Positions 1 through 6,544 of a DNA stretch of 60,894 nt are shown here, one piece after another. The translations under genes were made by a program, and so were the position numbers. The DNA is from Mycobacterium persicum. GTDB lineage: Bacteria; Actinomycetota; Actinomycetes; Mycobacteriales; Mycobacteriaceae. Numbering within the stretch: position 1 is the first letter of the stretch; every line of letters begins with the position of its first letter. The notes below the pieces were generated by a model, which worked only from the letters and a program-made list of their open reading frames with translations, ran no database searches and was not told where the DNA came from. The stretch covers positions 1-60,894 of the forward strand of contig NZ_MVIF01000025.1 in assembly GCF_002086675.1 (NCBI RefSeq), in the 5' to 3' direction.

Positions 1-601
1 AAGTGTAGTCCGTAGGTGTCGGTACGTAGAAAAACTTTCCTAGTTTGCGCGCCTCCTTGATAAGCCGGACATCTTCTCCCATGATGAGATGCTCGTCGAA
101 TCGGAGTGCGGGAAAGAGTGATCGCTTCGCTATCTGGATGGCGTACGATCCACCCAACCGGTGCAATTGGTCGTAAATCGCGAACCAAATACGTGCGTCA
201 CGGCCGCCGCCGAGAGGCAAGACCTTGGTGGTGCCCACGGAGAGCGGCTTGCGCGATGCTCGCAGCCGAGCGTCCAGATCGAGAAGGAAATTGGGTTTCA
301 GAATCGTATCCGCGTCCAAGAATACTACCCAGTCGCTACGAGGTGAAAGCCGGTCAATGCCGAGGTTCTTGGCGGCGGATACTCCCGCCTTATCATTCTC
401 GAAGACGCGAACATTGCCGCCCTCGAATTGCTTTGCGATGTCAAGGGTGCGGTCCGAGGAGCCGTTCTCGACCACGATGACCTCAAACGATTCCTCAGGA
501 TAGGAAAGGCCTGTGGCGTGTTCGAGTGTGGCTCCGATATATTCCTCTTCATTGTGCGCAGGAATAATGATAGAAAAATACAGCTTCTGACCGCTGGCCA
601 T
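1..601 (-). CDS. Family 2 glycosyltransferase, C-terminus beyond window
   Basis: Translating the minus strand from the ATG at 601 gives an open frame of 200 residues that runs off the window edge. It begins MASGQKLYFSIIIPAHNEEE, the usual start of a GT-A fold family 2 glycosyltransferase. A VVENGSSDRT segment and an FLDADT acidic motif (DXD-type, metal and nucleotide-sugar binding) follow, then a region with FDEHLIMGEDVRL that resembles the catalytic acid (ED) motif. No membrane segment is seen in the visible part, so a cytoplasmic or membrane-peripheral sugar transferase is likely. The start at 601 is chosen because it precedes the first beta strand directly; in-frame GTG and TTG codons lie a little upstream. 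Its neighbour is another glycosyltransferase on the same strand. The acceptor and sugar cannot be read from sequence. Confidence 0.85.
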   Translation of the reverse strand, partial: MASGQKLYFSIIIPAHNEEEYIGATLEHATGLSYPEESFEVIVVENGSSDRTLDIAKQFEGGNVRVFENDKAGVSAAKNLGIDRLSPRSDWVVFLDADTILKPNFLLDLDARLRASRKPLSVGTTKVLPLGGGRDARIWFAIYDQLHRLGGSYAIQIAKRSLFPALRFDEHLIMGEDVRLIKEARKLGKFFYVPTPTDYT

Positions 602-860
602 ATCGGTATTACCCCCGGTTGAGACGTCACCCAACACGACACGATCGTAGCAGGGTTCGCATGGCGAAACGTGGATAACGGGCGCCCAGACCGCTCGGCG
701 GTCCATTCTCGGGAGCAGTTCGCGTGACAGGACGGCCAGGCATGCGCATCACAAGACAATCGCAAAATTGGACCTCGGATTACCATCCACACCGCCAGAG
801 ATGTTGCGGTCCGACGGCTGGGCAACGCGTACTTGACCTCGGCTAAAGGGTAAGGTGATA

Positions 861-1625
861 TCACTCTAGCTGGTAAGTCGTATACGCGATCGAGTGTCGC
901 GGTACCGCTTGCGGCAAGGTCCCCGGTGGAAATTGCTTGCGCCAATTACGACCATGCAATCGCCGCATTGCCCGCTCCATTGTCGAGTTTGCACCCAACA
1001 AATATCGAAATCTGCCAAAATGTGTATTGGCGGTCCTGCGGCCGAAGTGGTTGATATAACTCATCTCTGTTGTGTATAGCCCGAAATTAGCGGCTCGAGC
1101 CCGCAATGCCAGATCGAGGTCTACCCCCCACCCGTAGCGGCCGAACGTTCGCAGGTCCATTCCGCTCACGATCTGCCAGCATTCGCGAGATATCATGAGC
1201 GCCGTCCCCTCGACAGCACTTACCGCCCGATATTGCGATCGGGGAATGTAGTTAGCGGCGTCCGGCTTCTCGTCATCCTCCGCGCAGGGGAACCCATGAT
1301 CGAACATCGGCCCAACAATTCCAGCATCAGCGGGCAGGCGTGGATCGAGCAGGCCGGCGATAAAACCCTTCGAGATGCGGGTGTCGTTGTTGAGTGTCAT
1401 CGCGTGGGAGTAACCTTCGGAGAACGCAATTCGGAATCCAAAGTCGCTCCCCCCAGCCCAGCCGAGGTTTTCGCCGAAGGTCATGACACGTTCATTGCTG
1501 ATCTTGGGATAATCGCCCCGGTTATCAACGATTAGATATTCAGCGCCTTCGCGCTCTAGGTCGTCGACGAGGGCATGGGTATACTCATGCTGCCCAAACA
1601 CCGGGACAACAATCAGTACGGACAT
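861..1625 (-). CDS. Family 2 glycosyltransferase (rhamnosyltransferase-like)
   Basis: The 254-residue protein opens MSVLIVVPVFGQHEYTHALV and contains VDNRGDYP, GWAGGSDFGFRIAF and MTLNNDT. This layout (PVFG, N-rich loop, NNDT as the acidic metal-binding motif) is typical of the short family 2 enzymes that include rhamnosyltransferases. WGVDLDLALRARAANF near residue 185 resembles the usual catalytic-acid region (ED/DxD-like). The open frame extends upstream to 1796, but that extension reads as non-protein-like and the ATG at 1625 starts right at the first beta strand. No strong Shine-Dalgarno sequence is visible. It lies 259 bases upstream of the other glycosyltransferase on the same strand. 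In M. tuberculosis the gene beyond the Rv1535 homologue is ileS, so these two genes mark a break in synteny. Confidence 0.85.
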   Translation of the reverse strand: MSVLIVVPVFGQHEYTHALVDDLEREGAEYLIVDNRGDYPKISNERVMTFGENLGWAGGSDFGFRIAFSEGYSHAMTLNNDTRISKGFIAGLLDPRLPADAGIVGPMFDHGFPCAEDDEKPDAANYIPRSQYRAVSAVEGTALMISRECWQIVSGMDLRTFGRYGWGVDLDLALRARAANFGLYTTEMSYINHFGRRTANTHFGRFRYLLGANSTMERAMRRLHGRNWRKQFPPGTLPQAVPRHSIAYTTYQLE

Positions 1626-2154
1626 GAGGTTGACCGTACACCGGCGGGGGCCACCTCCGGAGCCATTCCGGACAAGAGCGATGACGTAAAGCCGTTTCCG
1701 GCATGCTTGAACGTCGACGCCTCGGTGGAGGCCGTATACCGCAACGGGGCAACGGTGCAGCCAGGTTCCGGGGGGCTCAGTTGCTGATTCACGCAAGAAT
1801 CGAAAAGATTAGTCGCCGTACAAGTTTGGGCTCCCAGCAGTAAACACACGCTGCTGGCCACCGGAGGGGCACTGGGGCGGTCACGTCAACGAAGCGATAC
1901 GGCGGCTGGTCGGCCAGCCCGAGAGAAGCGCTCGCATCGGAGGCGCCGGCCAACACACCTGGCCGGCTTGCTGCGACGAGGCAGGCATTGGCCTCACTTC
2001 AGCCGGTGAGCCGACATTTCGTAACCGCCAGGGGCTCCAAGGTTTTGCCCAGCCGCGGAACACAGATAACTACGTCTGTTGCCGGCCAGCCCCTTGGAGC
2101 CAAGCGTCAGCCACGCCCGCTCCTGTGCAGGTCGAATACTTGCTATCCACCGGA
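1626..2154. other. Non-coding stretch with inverted repeat
   Basis: No convincing gene is seen. The open frames here have no domain-like sequence. A 10-base inverted repeat, GGCTCCAAGG at 2033-2042 and CCTTGGAGCC at 2092-2101, encloses 49 bases. It could be a structure downstream of the Rv1535-like gene or the end of a decayed mobile element; no transposase remnant could be recognised. Confidence 0.4.
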
Positions 2155-2409
2155 CTAGGCCCGGACTTCGAGCACACCGATCCGCCACAGCGCGGCGTAG
2201 ACGTGCCGAATCGGAATGGTCAGCATGCGTGCCGCCCCGTCGACGAGGGGGTCTCCACCGGCGCCGAACGGCGGGTTGGCGACCCGACGCGCCACCTTCG
2301 CCTTCGCGGGCGCGGGCGTGGGCGTCTCAATCGGGGCACCCTCGCGCACCACCCGCAGCCGGGGAGCGGGGGTTGTGGTTACTACTTCGTCGTACAGAAC
2401 AGCGGTCAT
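2155..2409 (-). CDS. Rv1535-like small protein of unknown function
   Basis: An 84-residue protein starts MTAVLYDEVVTTTPAPRLRVV after a Shine-Dalgarno-like GGAG (CTAGGAGCCGATCATG). The first half is rich in Pro, Thr and Ala and looks disordered; the second half (ARMLTIPIRHVYAALWRIGVLEV) could form an amphipathic helix. The assignment rests mainly on position: it lies just beyond the TetR gene in the order of M. tuberculosis Rv1532c-Rv1533-Rv1534-Rv1535, and its leader carries an M-box riboswitch as the Rv1535 leader does. Function is unknown. Expression is expected to rise when intracellular magnesium is low, judging from the leader alone. Confidence 0.7.
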   Translation of the reverse strand: MTAVLYDEVVTTTPAPRLRVVREGAPIETPTPAPAKAKVARRVANPPFGAGGDPLVDGAARMLTIPIRHVYAALWRIGVLEVRA

Positions 2410-2521
2410 GATCGGCTCCTAGAGGGGAAATCAAAGCTATGGACTGTTGGACAGACTTCGACAGGGGTAGTCCCGTCCCGTAGCGGTTCCGATCCAGCGG
2501 GGCTGATCTAGGTTTGACGAC

Positions 2522-2602
2522 TCAGCACAGTACGTCGCGCCGGCGATCGGATCGGGACGAAACAGAGCCCGGATATCGGTCCGGACTGTCACCGGAACTC
2601 AT
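2522..2602 (-). CDS. Candidate 26-codon upstream ORF in M-box leader
   Basis: Between the riboswitch and the Rv1535-like gene, ATG at 2602 opens a frame MSSGDSPDRYPGSVSSRSDR and ends at TGA (2522-2524). It is preceded by AGGAGGTGA seven bases upstream, a near-perfect Shine-Dalgarno and stronger than that of the downstream gene. The peptide is Arg/Ser-rich and has no known domain. The strong ribosome site and its place after the aptamer suggest a translated leader peptide or regulatory uORF. Coding status is inferred from the ribosome site only. Confidence 0.5.
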   Translation of the reverse strand: MSSGDSPDRYPGSVSSRSDRRRDVLC

Positions 2603-2644
2603 GGGTCCCTCACCTCCTCGCGGTCGCGGCACGCGCGGCTAACC

Positions 2645-2692
2645 GCACGTTCTACGTGCACAACGGAGTATCGGAACGCCGACGATCGTCGG
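2645..2692 (-). promoter_or_regulatory. Hairpins downstream of M-box, possible expression platform
   Basis: Two perfect inverted repeats follow the aptamer: CCGACGATCGTCGG (2679-2692, a 14-base palindrome) and GCACGT-TCT-ACGTGC (2645-2659, six-base stem, three-base loop). Neither is followed by a T tract on the minus strand, so a classical intrinsic terminator is not evident. They could act in Rho-dependent control or by exposing the uORF ribosome site. Confidence 0.45.
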
Positions 2693-2701
2693 AACCCGCA
2701 C

Positions 2702-2862
2702 CCCTCTCGTCAGAGCTTTGGCACCACACGACGTGTCCGGTATTCCGGAAGCCACCTGGGCTCAACCCTTAAGCCGGGAGGAGCTGTCCTGACCCGGGGC
2801 GTCTTTCGACGTTCGGGGTCAGTGGCCTGTGTTCGTGTAGCCGCCTCACCTAACGAGGTGCT
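2702..2862 (-). ncRNA. M-box (ykoK leader) Mg2+-sensing riboswitch
   Basis: On the minus strand the conserved blocks of the M-box aptamer appear in order: CGTTAGGTGAGGC, then TACACG, then GTCGAAAGACGCC, then GGGTCAGGACAG, a variable stem, and finally GTGCCAAAGCTCTGACG. These match the family consensus, and complementary ends (CACCTCGTTAGGTG at the start) fit its paired elements. The class binds magnesium and controls Mg2+ homeostasis genes; in M. tuberculosis one is known ahead of Rv1535. It sits a few bases after a good promoter and about 290 bases ahead of the Rv1535-like start. Confidence 0.9.
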
Positions 2863-2865
2863 TAC

Positions 2866-2901
2866 CCGACAGATGATGCACCACCGATGCGAGTCGGTCA
2901 A
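2866..2901 (-). promoter_or_regulatory. Promoter of the M-box transcript
   Basis: On the minus strand TTGACC (2896-2901) and CATCAT (2873-2878) are separated by exactly 17 bases. Transcription would begin near 2866, directly before the first conserved stem of the riboswitch, which supports both calls. Confidence 0.6.
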
Positions 2902-2968
2902 ACGAACCTGGCGCCCGTGTCCGAATCTTTACGCATTCACCATGGGCGTTGACAGGAATTCAGCAGGT

Positions 2969-3667
2969 TTACCTACTCTGAACTGGGCTTATACGCTCCA
3001 AGCCGGCGTCTGTGGCGATGCGTCCGTCCGGCACCCGGCGCGGCCGCAGCCCGTCGAGCACCAGGGAAACGACGAAGTCCGCCACTTGCGCCGCGCTGAC
3101 CCCGTCGTCGGTGCTCAGGCGCCGGTGCGCCAATTGGCCCACCAGCGCGGCCAGTGTGTAGGCAACCATCCGGGGCGGGGCCGCCACCACTTCGCCGCGC
3201 TCTTGAGCGGCGACGATGACGGTTTCGATGTCGTCGATGAACCGTTCGTAGATCCCGCCGAGGTGCTTTTCGAACCGGTCGCCGAGCGCATGGGCGTCGC
3301 GGAACAACAGTTTGACGGTGGCCTTGTCCGCTTCGAAGAACTCGAAGGTGGCCTGCACGCCGGCCCGGAACAACCTCTCTCCCCCGGCGCTGTCGGCGGA
3401 CCCGCCGGCCGCGACCATTGCTTCGGCGAGATGCGTGCGCAGCGCATCCTCTTCGGCAGCCATCAGCGAGTGGAACAGGTCATCCTTGGACTCGAAATAC
3501 CAGTAGATCAAGCCATACGCCAGGCCGGCCTGTTTGGCGATGTCCGCGATCGTGGTGGCGTGAAAACCGTTACGGGCGAATACTTCTTTGGCCGCGGCCA
3601 TGATCTGGTCACGCCGTTGCGACTTGTCCTCGTCGCTGACCGCCCGGCGCCGCCGGGTGGTGCTCAC
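2969..3667 (-). CDS. TetR/AcrR family transcriptional regulator (Rv1534-like)
   Basis: The 232-residue protein has an N-terminal TetR helix-turn-helix at about residues 18-65 (RDQIMAAAKEVFARNGFHATTIADIAKQAGLAYGLIYWYFESKDDLFHSL) and an all-helical C-terminal ligand-binding domain. Its GTG start overlaps the stop of the flavoenzyme upstream (GTGA at 3664-3667), so the two are translationally coupled. Position and neighbours match M. tuberculosis Rv1534. TetR repressors usually control their own or adjacent operons; the palindrome at 4814-4829 in the divergent promoter region is the obvious candidate operator. The ligand is unknown; acyl-CoA or lipid-like compounds would fit the neighbouring genes, but that is inference. 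Confidence 0.9.
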   Translation of the reverse strand: MSTTRRRRAVSDEDKSQRRDQIMAAAKEVFARNGFHATTIADIAKQAGLAYGLIYWYFESKDDLFHSLMAAEEDALRTHLAEAMVAAGGSADSAGGERLFRAGVQATFEFFEADKATVKLLFRDAHALGDRFEKHLGGIYERFIDDIETVIVAAQERGEVVAAPPRMVAYTLAALVGQLAHRRLSTDDGVSAAQVADFVVSLVLDGLRPRRVPDGRIATDAGLERISPVQSR

Positions 3668-4791
3668 TTGTCGACCAGCCCCTCGAGCCGAGCGATGGTG
3701 TCGATGAATTCCTCGACCATCTCGAGCACCACCGCGCGGGTCGGCCGCACCCGGTTGAGCGAGCCGACGACCTGACCGACGAAGTAGGTTGCCAACTCCC
3801 CGGCCCGGTTGCCGGGCTGCCCGGCCGCTTGGTTGATGCGCAGCTGCGCCTCACCGATCAGGGCGGTCTGCAGCGGCATTCCGAGCGGATCGGGATTTTC
3901 CGGGCGCGCCCACTCGTCGGTCCAGGCGGTGCGCAACATCCGCGCCGGTTTGCCGGTCATCGACCTGGACCGCACGGTATCCGTGGAGCCGGCGGCCAGG
4001 AACTTCTCCTTGACCACCGGTGGCGTCTCGGCTTCCTCGGTGGTCAACCAGACCGATCCGCACCACACGCCCTCGGCGCCCAGGGCCAGGGCCGCAGCGA
4101 TCTGGCGACCACGGGCGATCCCGCCGGCGGCCAATACCGGAAGCGGATCGACGGCATCGACGATCTCGGGGACCAGCACCATGGTCGCTACCTCGCCGGT
4201 GTGACCGCCGGCCTCGGTGCCCTGAGCGACGATCAGGTCGACACCCGCCGTGGCGTGCCGGCGCGCGTGTTGAGTGGTGCCGGCCAGCGCCGCCACCACG
4301 ACGTCATGACCGTGAGCCCGCTCGACGAGGTCTGCGGGCGGCGGTCCCAGCGCGCTGGCGATCAGCCGGATGTCGTGGGCGAAAGCAACCTCGAGCAGCG
4401 GTTCATAACCCTTGGGTGAGATGTTGAGCCCTCCCCCGGGCGTCCGGGTTTGCTGCCCGGCGGGCTGGGTGATGCCGTAGCGGACCAGCAAGTCGTCGAC
4501 GAATGCGCGATGCTCGGCCGGCAGCAGCTCGGCGACCTGCTGCCGGTCGATCCCGCCCTGCTCGGCGCCGACATACTTCGGCGGTAGCAGCAAGTCGACT
4601 CCATACGGTTTGCCGCCGGTCTGCTCCTCGATCCAGGTCAGCTCGCTGTGCAGCCGCTTGGGACTGTGCGCCACGGCTCCGAGGACCCCGAACCCGCCGG
4701 CGTTGGTCACCGCGGCAACGACATCGCGGCAATGGCTGAAGGCACAGATTGGAAACTCGACACCGAGCATTTCGGCGACTCTGGTCCGCAC
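3664..4791 (-). CDS. Nitronate monooxygenase / 2-nitropropane dioxygenase-like flavoenzyme (Rv1533-like)
   Basis: This is an FMN-dependent TIM-barrel protein of the nitronate monooxygenase family. Visible marks are the N-terminal PICAFSHCRDVVAAVTNAGG, the VDLIVAQGTEAGGHTG phosphate-binding loop and VLAAGGIARGRQIAAALALGAEGVWCGS, both involved in FMN binding. The open frame begins at a TTG at 4827, but GTG at 4791 is preferred: it lies seven bases after a TAGCGT -10 box that is 17 bases from a TTGACA -35 box, a leaderless arrangement common in mycobacteria. It yields 375 residues, the length I recall for Rv1533. It overlaps the TetR gene by four bases. The physiological substrate is unknown; the family oxidises nitronates and some members act as enoyl-type reductases. 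Confidence 0.9.
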   Translation of the reverse strand: MRTRVAEMLGVEFPICAFSHCRDVVAAVTNAGGFGVLGAVAHSPKRLHSELTWIEEQTGGKPYGVDLLLPPKYVGAEQGGIDRQQVAELLPAEHRAFVDDLLVRYGITQPAGQQTRTPGGGLNISPKGYEPLLEVAFAHDIRLIASALGPPPADLVERAHGHDVVVAALAGTTQHARRHATAGVDLIVAQGTEAGGHTGEVATMVLVPEIVDAVDPLPVLAAGGIARGRQIAAALALGAEGVWCGSVWLTTEEAETPPVVKEKFLAAGSTDTVRSRSMTGKPARMLRTAWTDEWARPENPDPLGMPLQTALIGEAQLRINQAAGQPGNRAGELATYFVGQVVGSLNRVRPTRAVVLEMVEEFIDTIARLEGLVDK

Positions 4792-4798
4792 TTTTGTG

Positions 4799-4843
4799 AC
4801 GCTAGGAGCTATTGATTGATATGTCAATCTAATGCGGTAGCCT
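4799..4843. promoter_or_regulatory. Divergent leaderless promoters sharing a palindromic operator
   Basis: The palindrome GATTGATATGTCAATC (4814-4829; six-base arms, four-base centre) contains the -35 boxes of both promoters. Rightward: TTGATA (4816-4821), 16 bases, TAGCCT (4838-4843), then ATG at 4851. Leftward: TTGACA (4822-4827), 17 bases, TAGCGT (4799-4804), then GTG at 4791. Both starts are seven bases after their -10 box, so both mRNAs should be leaderless. A repressor on the palindrome would block both; the TetR protein encoded at 2969-3667 is the likely one. Confidence 0.7.
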
Positions 4844-4850
4844 AGCCGCC

Positions 4851-5285
4851 ATGGCCGAGCCGTTGACCGCTGAACAGCAACACCAGCGCCGCCAGGCGGT
4901 GCGTGACCTGATGACCAGCACCCCGTTCATGGGCGGGCTGGGCATTGTGTTCGAACGGTATGAACCCGACGACGTCACGATCCGGCTGCCGTTCCGCGAC
5001 GACCTCACCAACGACGGCACCTACTTTCACGGCGGGGTGATCGCGTCGGTGATCGATACCGCCGGCGCGGCGGCAGCCTGGTCCAACCACGACTTCGACA
5101 GGGGCATGCGGGCGGCGACCGTCGCGTTGAGCATCCAGTACACCGGCGCCGCCAAGCGCAGCGACCTGCTGTGCCATGCCCGCACCACCCGGCGCCGCAA
5201 GGAACTCACCTTCACCGAGATCACCGCCACCGATGCCGACGGCAGCGTTGTCGCCCACGCAATACAGACCTATCGGATCGTCTGA
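4851..5285 (+). CDS. PaaI-type hotdog-fold thioesterase (Rv1532c-like)
   Basis: The 144-residue protein shows the hotdog-fold signature of the PaaI/YbgC group: DGTYFHGGVIASVIDTAGAAAAWS (about residues 59-82), in which the HGG turn and the following Asp lie at the active site. MRAATVALSIQYTGAAKRSDLLCHARTTRR then forms the later strands. Such enzymes hydrolyse acyl-CoA thioesters in the cytoplasm. It is transcribed away from the flavoenzyme/TetR pair from a shared operator region, which suggests common regulation. Length and place agree with M. tuberculosis Rv1532c. The substrate is not predictable. Confidence 0.85.
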   Translation: MAEPLTAEQQHQRRQAVRDLMTSTPFMGGLGIVFERYEPDDVTIRLPFRDDLTNDGTYFHGGVIASVIDTAGAAAAWSNHDFDRGMRAATVALSIQYTGAAKRSDLLCHARTTRRRKELTFTEITATDADGSVVAHAIQTYRIV

Positions 5286-5312
5286 TTCCCGACTATCTCG
5301 AATATGGCGCGC

Positions 5313-5888
5313 CTACGGCGAGACGCCGTCGGGCGGCCAGCTCGACACGCCGTCCTCCAGCGGGACTTCGAGGCTGTGCAGGATCGAAGCGACCATCCGC
5401 CACGCCCCGATGGCCGTCACGAGTTCAATGAGAACCGTTGTGTCGCCGTGTAATTCGCGTTCACAGGCGGCCCAGCTGTCGGCACTTACCGCGCCGTCGC
5501 GCACCACGTCGTCGGTGGCCGCCAGCACGGCCCGCTCGGCCGGCCCGAACCCGTCGTGGCGCTGCCAATCCCGTACCCCAATCAGATCCTCGGCGGACAC
5601 GCCCAATCCCGAGGCGACGCGCCAATGCTGGGTCCACTCGTAGTCGCACCCGGTCAGCCAGCCGATCCGCATGATCGCCAACTCACGCAGCCGCGGGTCC
5701 AGAGCGCCATGCCAGAGCATGGTGGCGAGCAGGTCGTTGAAGGTGCGCGCCAGTCGCGGATGGTTCAGCAACACCTGAAAGATACTGAGCTCGGCCATGT
5801 AGTCGGGCACGCCGGCTTCATCGGCGGCCGCCTTGGCCTCGTCGACCGGCAACTGGGGTACCCGGGCTGGCTTCAAGGGTGGGGTCAT
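5313..5888 (-). CDS. Carboxymuconolactone decarboxylase / AhpD-like protein (Rv1531-like)
   Basis: A 191-residue protein with an AhpD-like CMD core: LRELAIMRIGWLTGCDYEWTQHWRVASGLG at roughly residues 66-95. This carries the Glu-X-X-His pattern and one of the cysteines usual in the family, but not the full CXXC of peroxidase-reducing AhpD (the second position is Asp-Tyr-Glu). Many such single-Cys CMD proteins have unknown roles. It converges on the thioesterase gene with a 27-base gap, and matches Rv1531 in M. tuberculosis by position. Compared with that genome, the adh and fadD24 genes between Rv1531 and papA4/pks5 are missing here. Confidence 0.85.
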   Translation of the reverse strand: MTPPLKPARVPQLPVDEAKAAADEAGVPDYMAELSIFQVLLNHPRLARTFNDLLATMLWHGALDPRLRELAIMRIGWLTGCDYEWTQHWRVASGLGVSAEDLIGVRDWQRHDGFGPAERAVLAATDDVVRDGAVSADSWAACERELHGDTTVLIELVTAIGAWRMVASILHSLEVPLEDGVSSWPPDGVSP

Positions 5889-6544
5889 GGTGTGAGCACT
5901 CCGTGTCGTTCAGAGGGATGCCATCGCGTTCGCCGGCCATGGTAGCCAGCAGTTCCGCAACATTGCCGCGGCGCGCGCAACGGCGTGGCGGCCACTGGTG
6001 CCGGCAACGACCGCGACGGGCCATGACCGGCGCGTCGAGCCGCGCCCGGGCCCCACACCACGTCGACATCTGCCGACGTGGCACTGAACCTGTTATTCCC
6101 CAAGGTATTTCGGCGCTGCAGGGGCTAATCGGGAGAGCCACTTGCGGACCGGCGTGACCAGGCACCTGCGGCACGGTCGCGCCCGGTGCCGGGAGGGGGC
6201 GTTCGGCGTTGTCCGACATACCAGCACACTATGGACGGCTGACAGGTCGGTCAATAGCGAGCAGTCATGTGCCCCCAGCAGGCCGGGATCGGTTGAACTC
6301 GTTGTGGCACAACGCTGAACTTCGCGGCCAGCCACCGGGGAGTCAACAGTACGACCGCCGGCGAAATCGGGACGCCCCGAAAAGCCAGCGGGGCTGCGGC
6401 GTTCGCCGTCGATGGACCCCGGCGAATTCGCAAAAACGTTAATGCGGACGCGGTGTGGCAGGTCTTCGAAGCCCCGGCAACCGGATACGCTGCGGTCACC
6501 TGAAGAGATGGCGATCGGGGGTCTCGCTGGGGAGGTGGCTGACC
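5889..6544. other. Long intergenic region upstream of pks5
   Basis: This 656-base gap separates the divergent CMD-like gene and pks5. I see no gene with family features. A minus-strand frame beginning near 6219 has a protein-like first dozen residues (MSDNAERPLPAPGATVPQ) but then turns Arg/Cys-rich, so it could be a decayed gene. The pks5 promoter lies at its right end. Confidence 0.35.
6486..6506 (+). promoter_or_regulatory. Probable pks5 -10 box and start of leader
   Basis: TACGCT at 6486-6491 fits the mycobacterial TANNNT -10 box. The sequence TACGCTGC-G-TCACCTGA that follows is nearly the same as at the second pks5 gene (20724 onward), and less similarly at the mmpL12 upstream region (14569), which suggests that all three derive from one promoter. 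Confidence 0.5.

Noticed and set aside
5889..6219. Minus-strand frame of 133 codons ahead of the CMD-like gene
   Set aside because: Only its first residues look protein-like; the rest is Arg/Cys-rich, it runs into the next gene in another frame, and there is no ribosome site.
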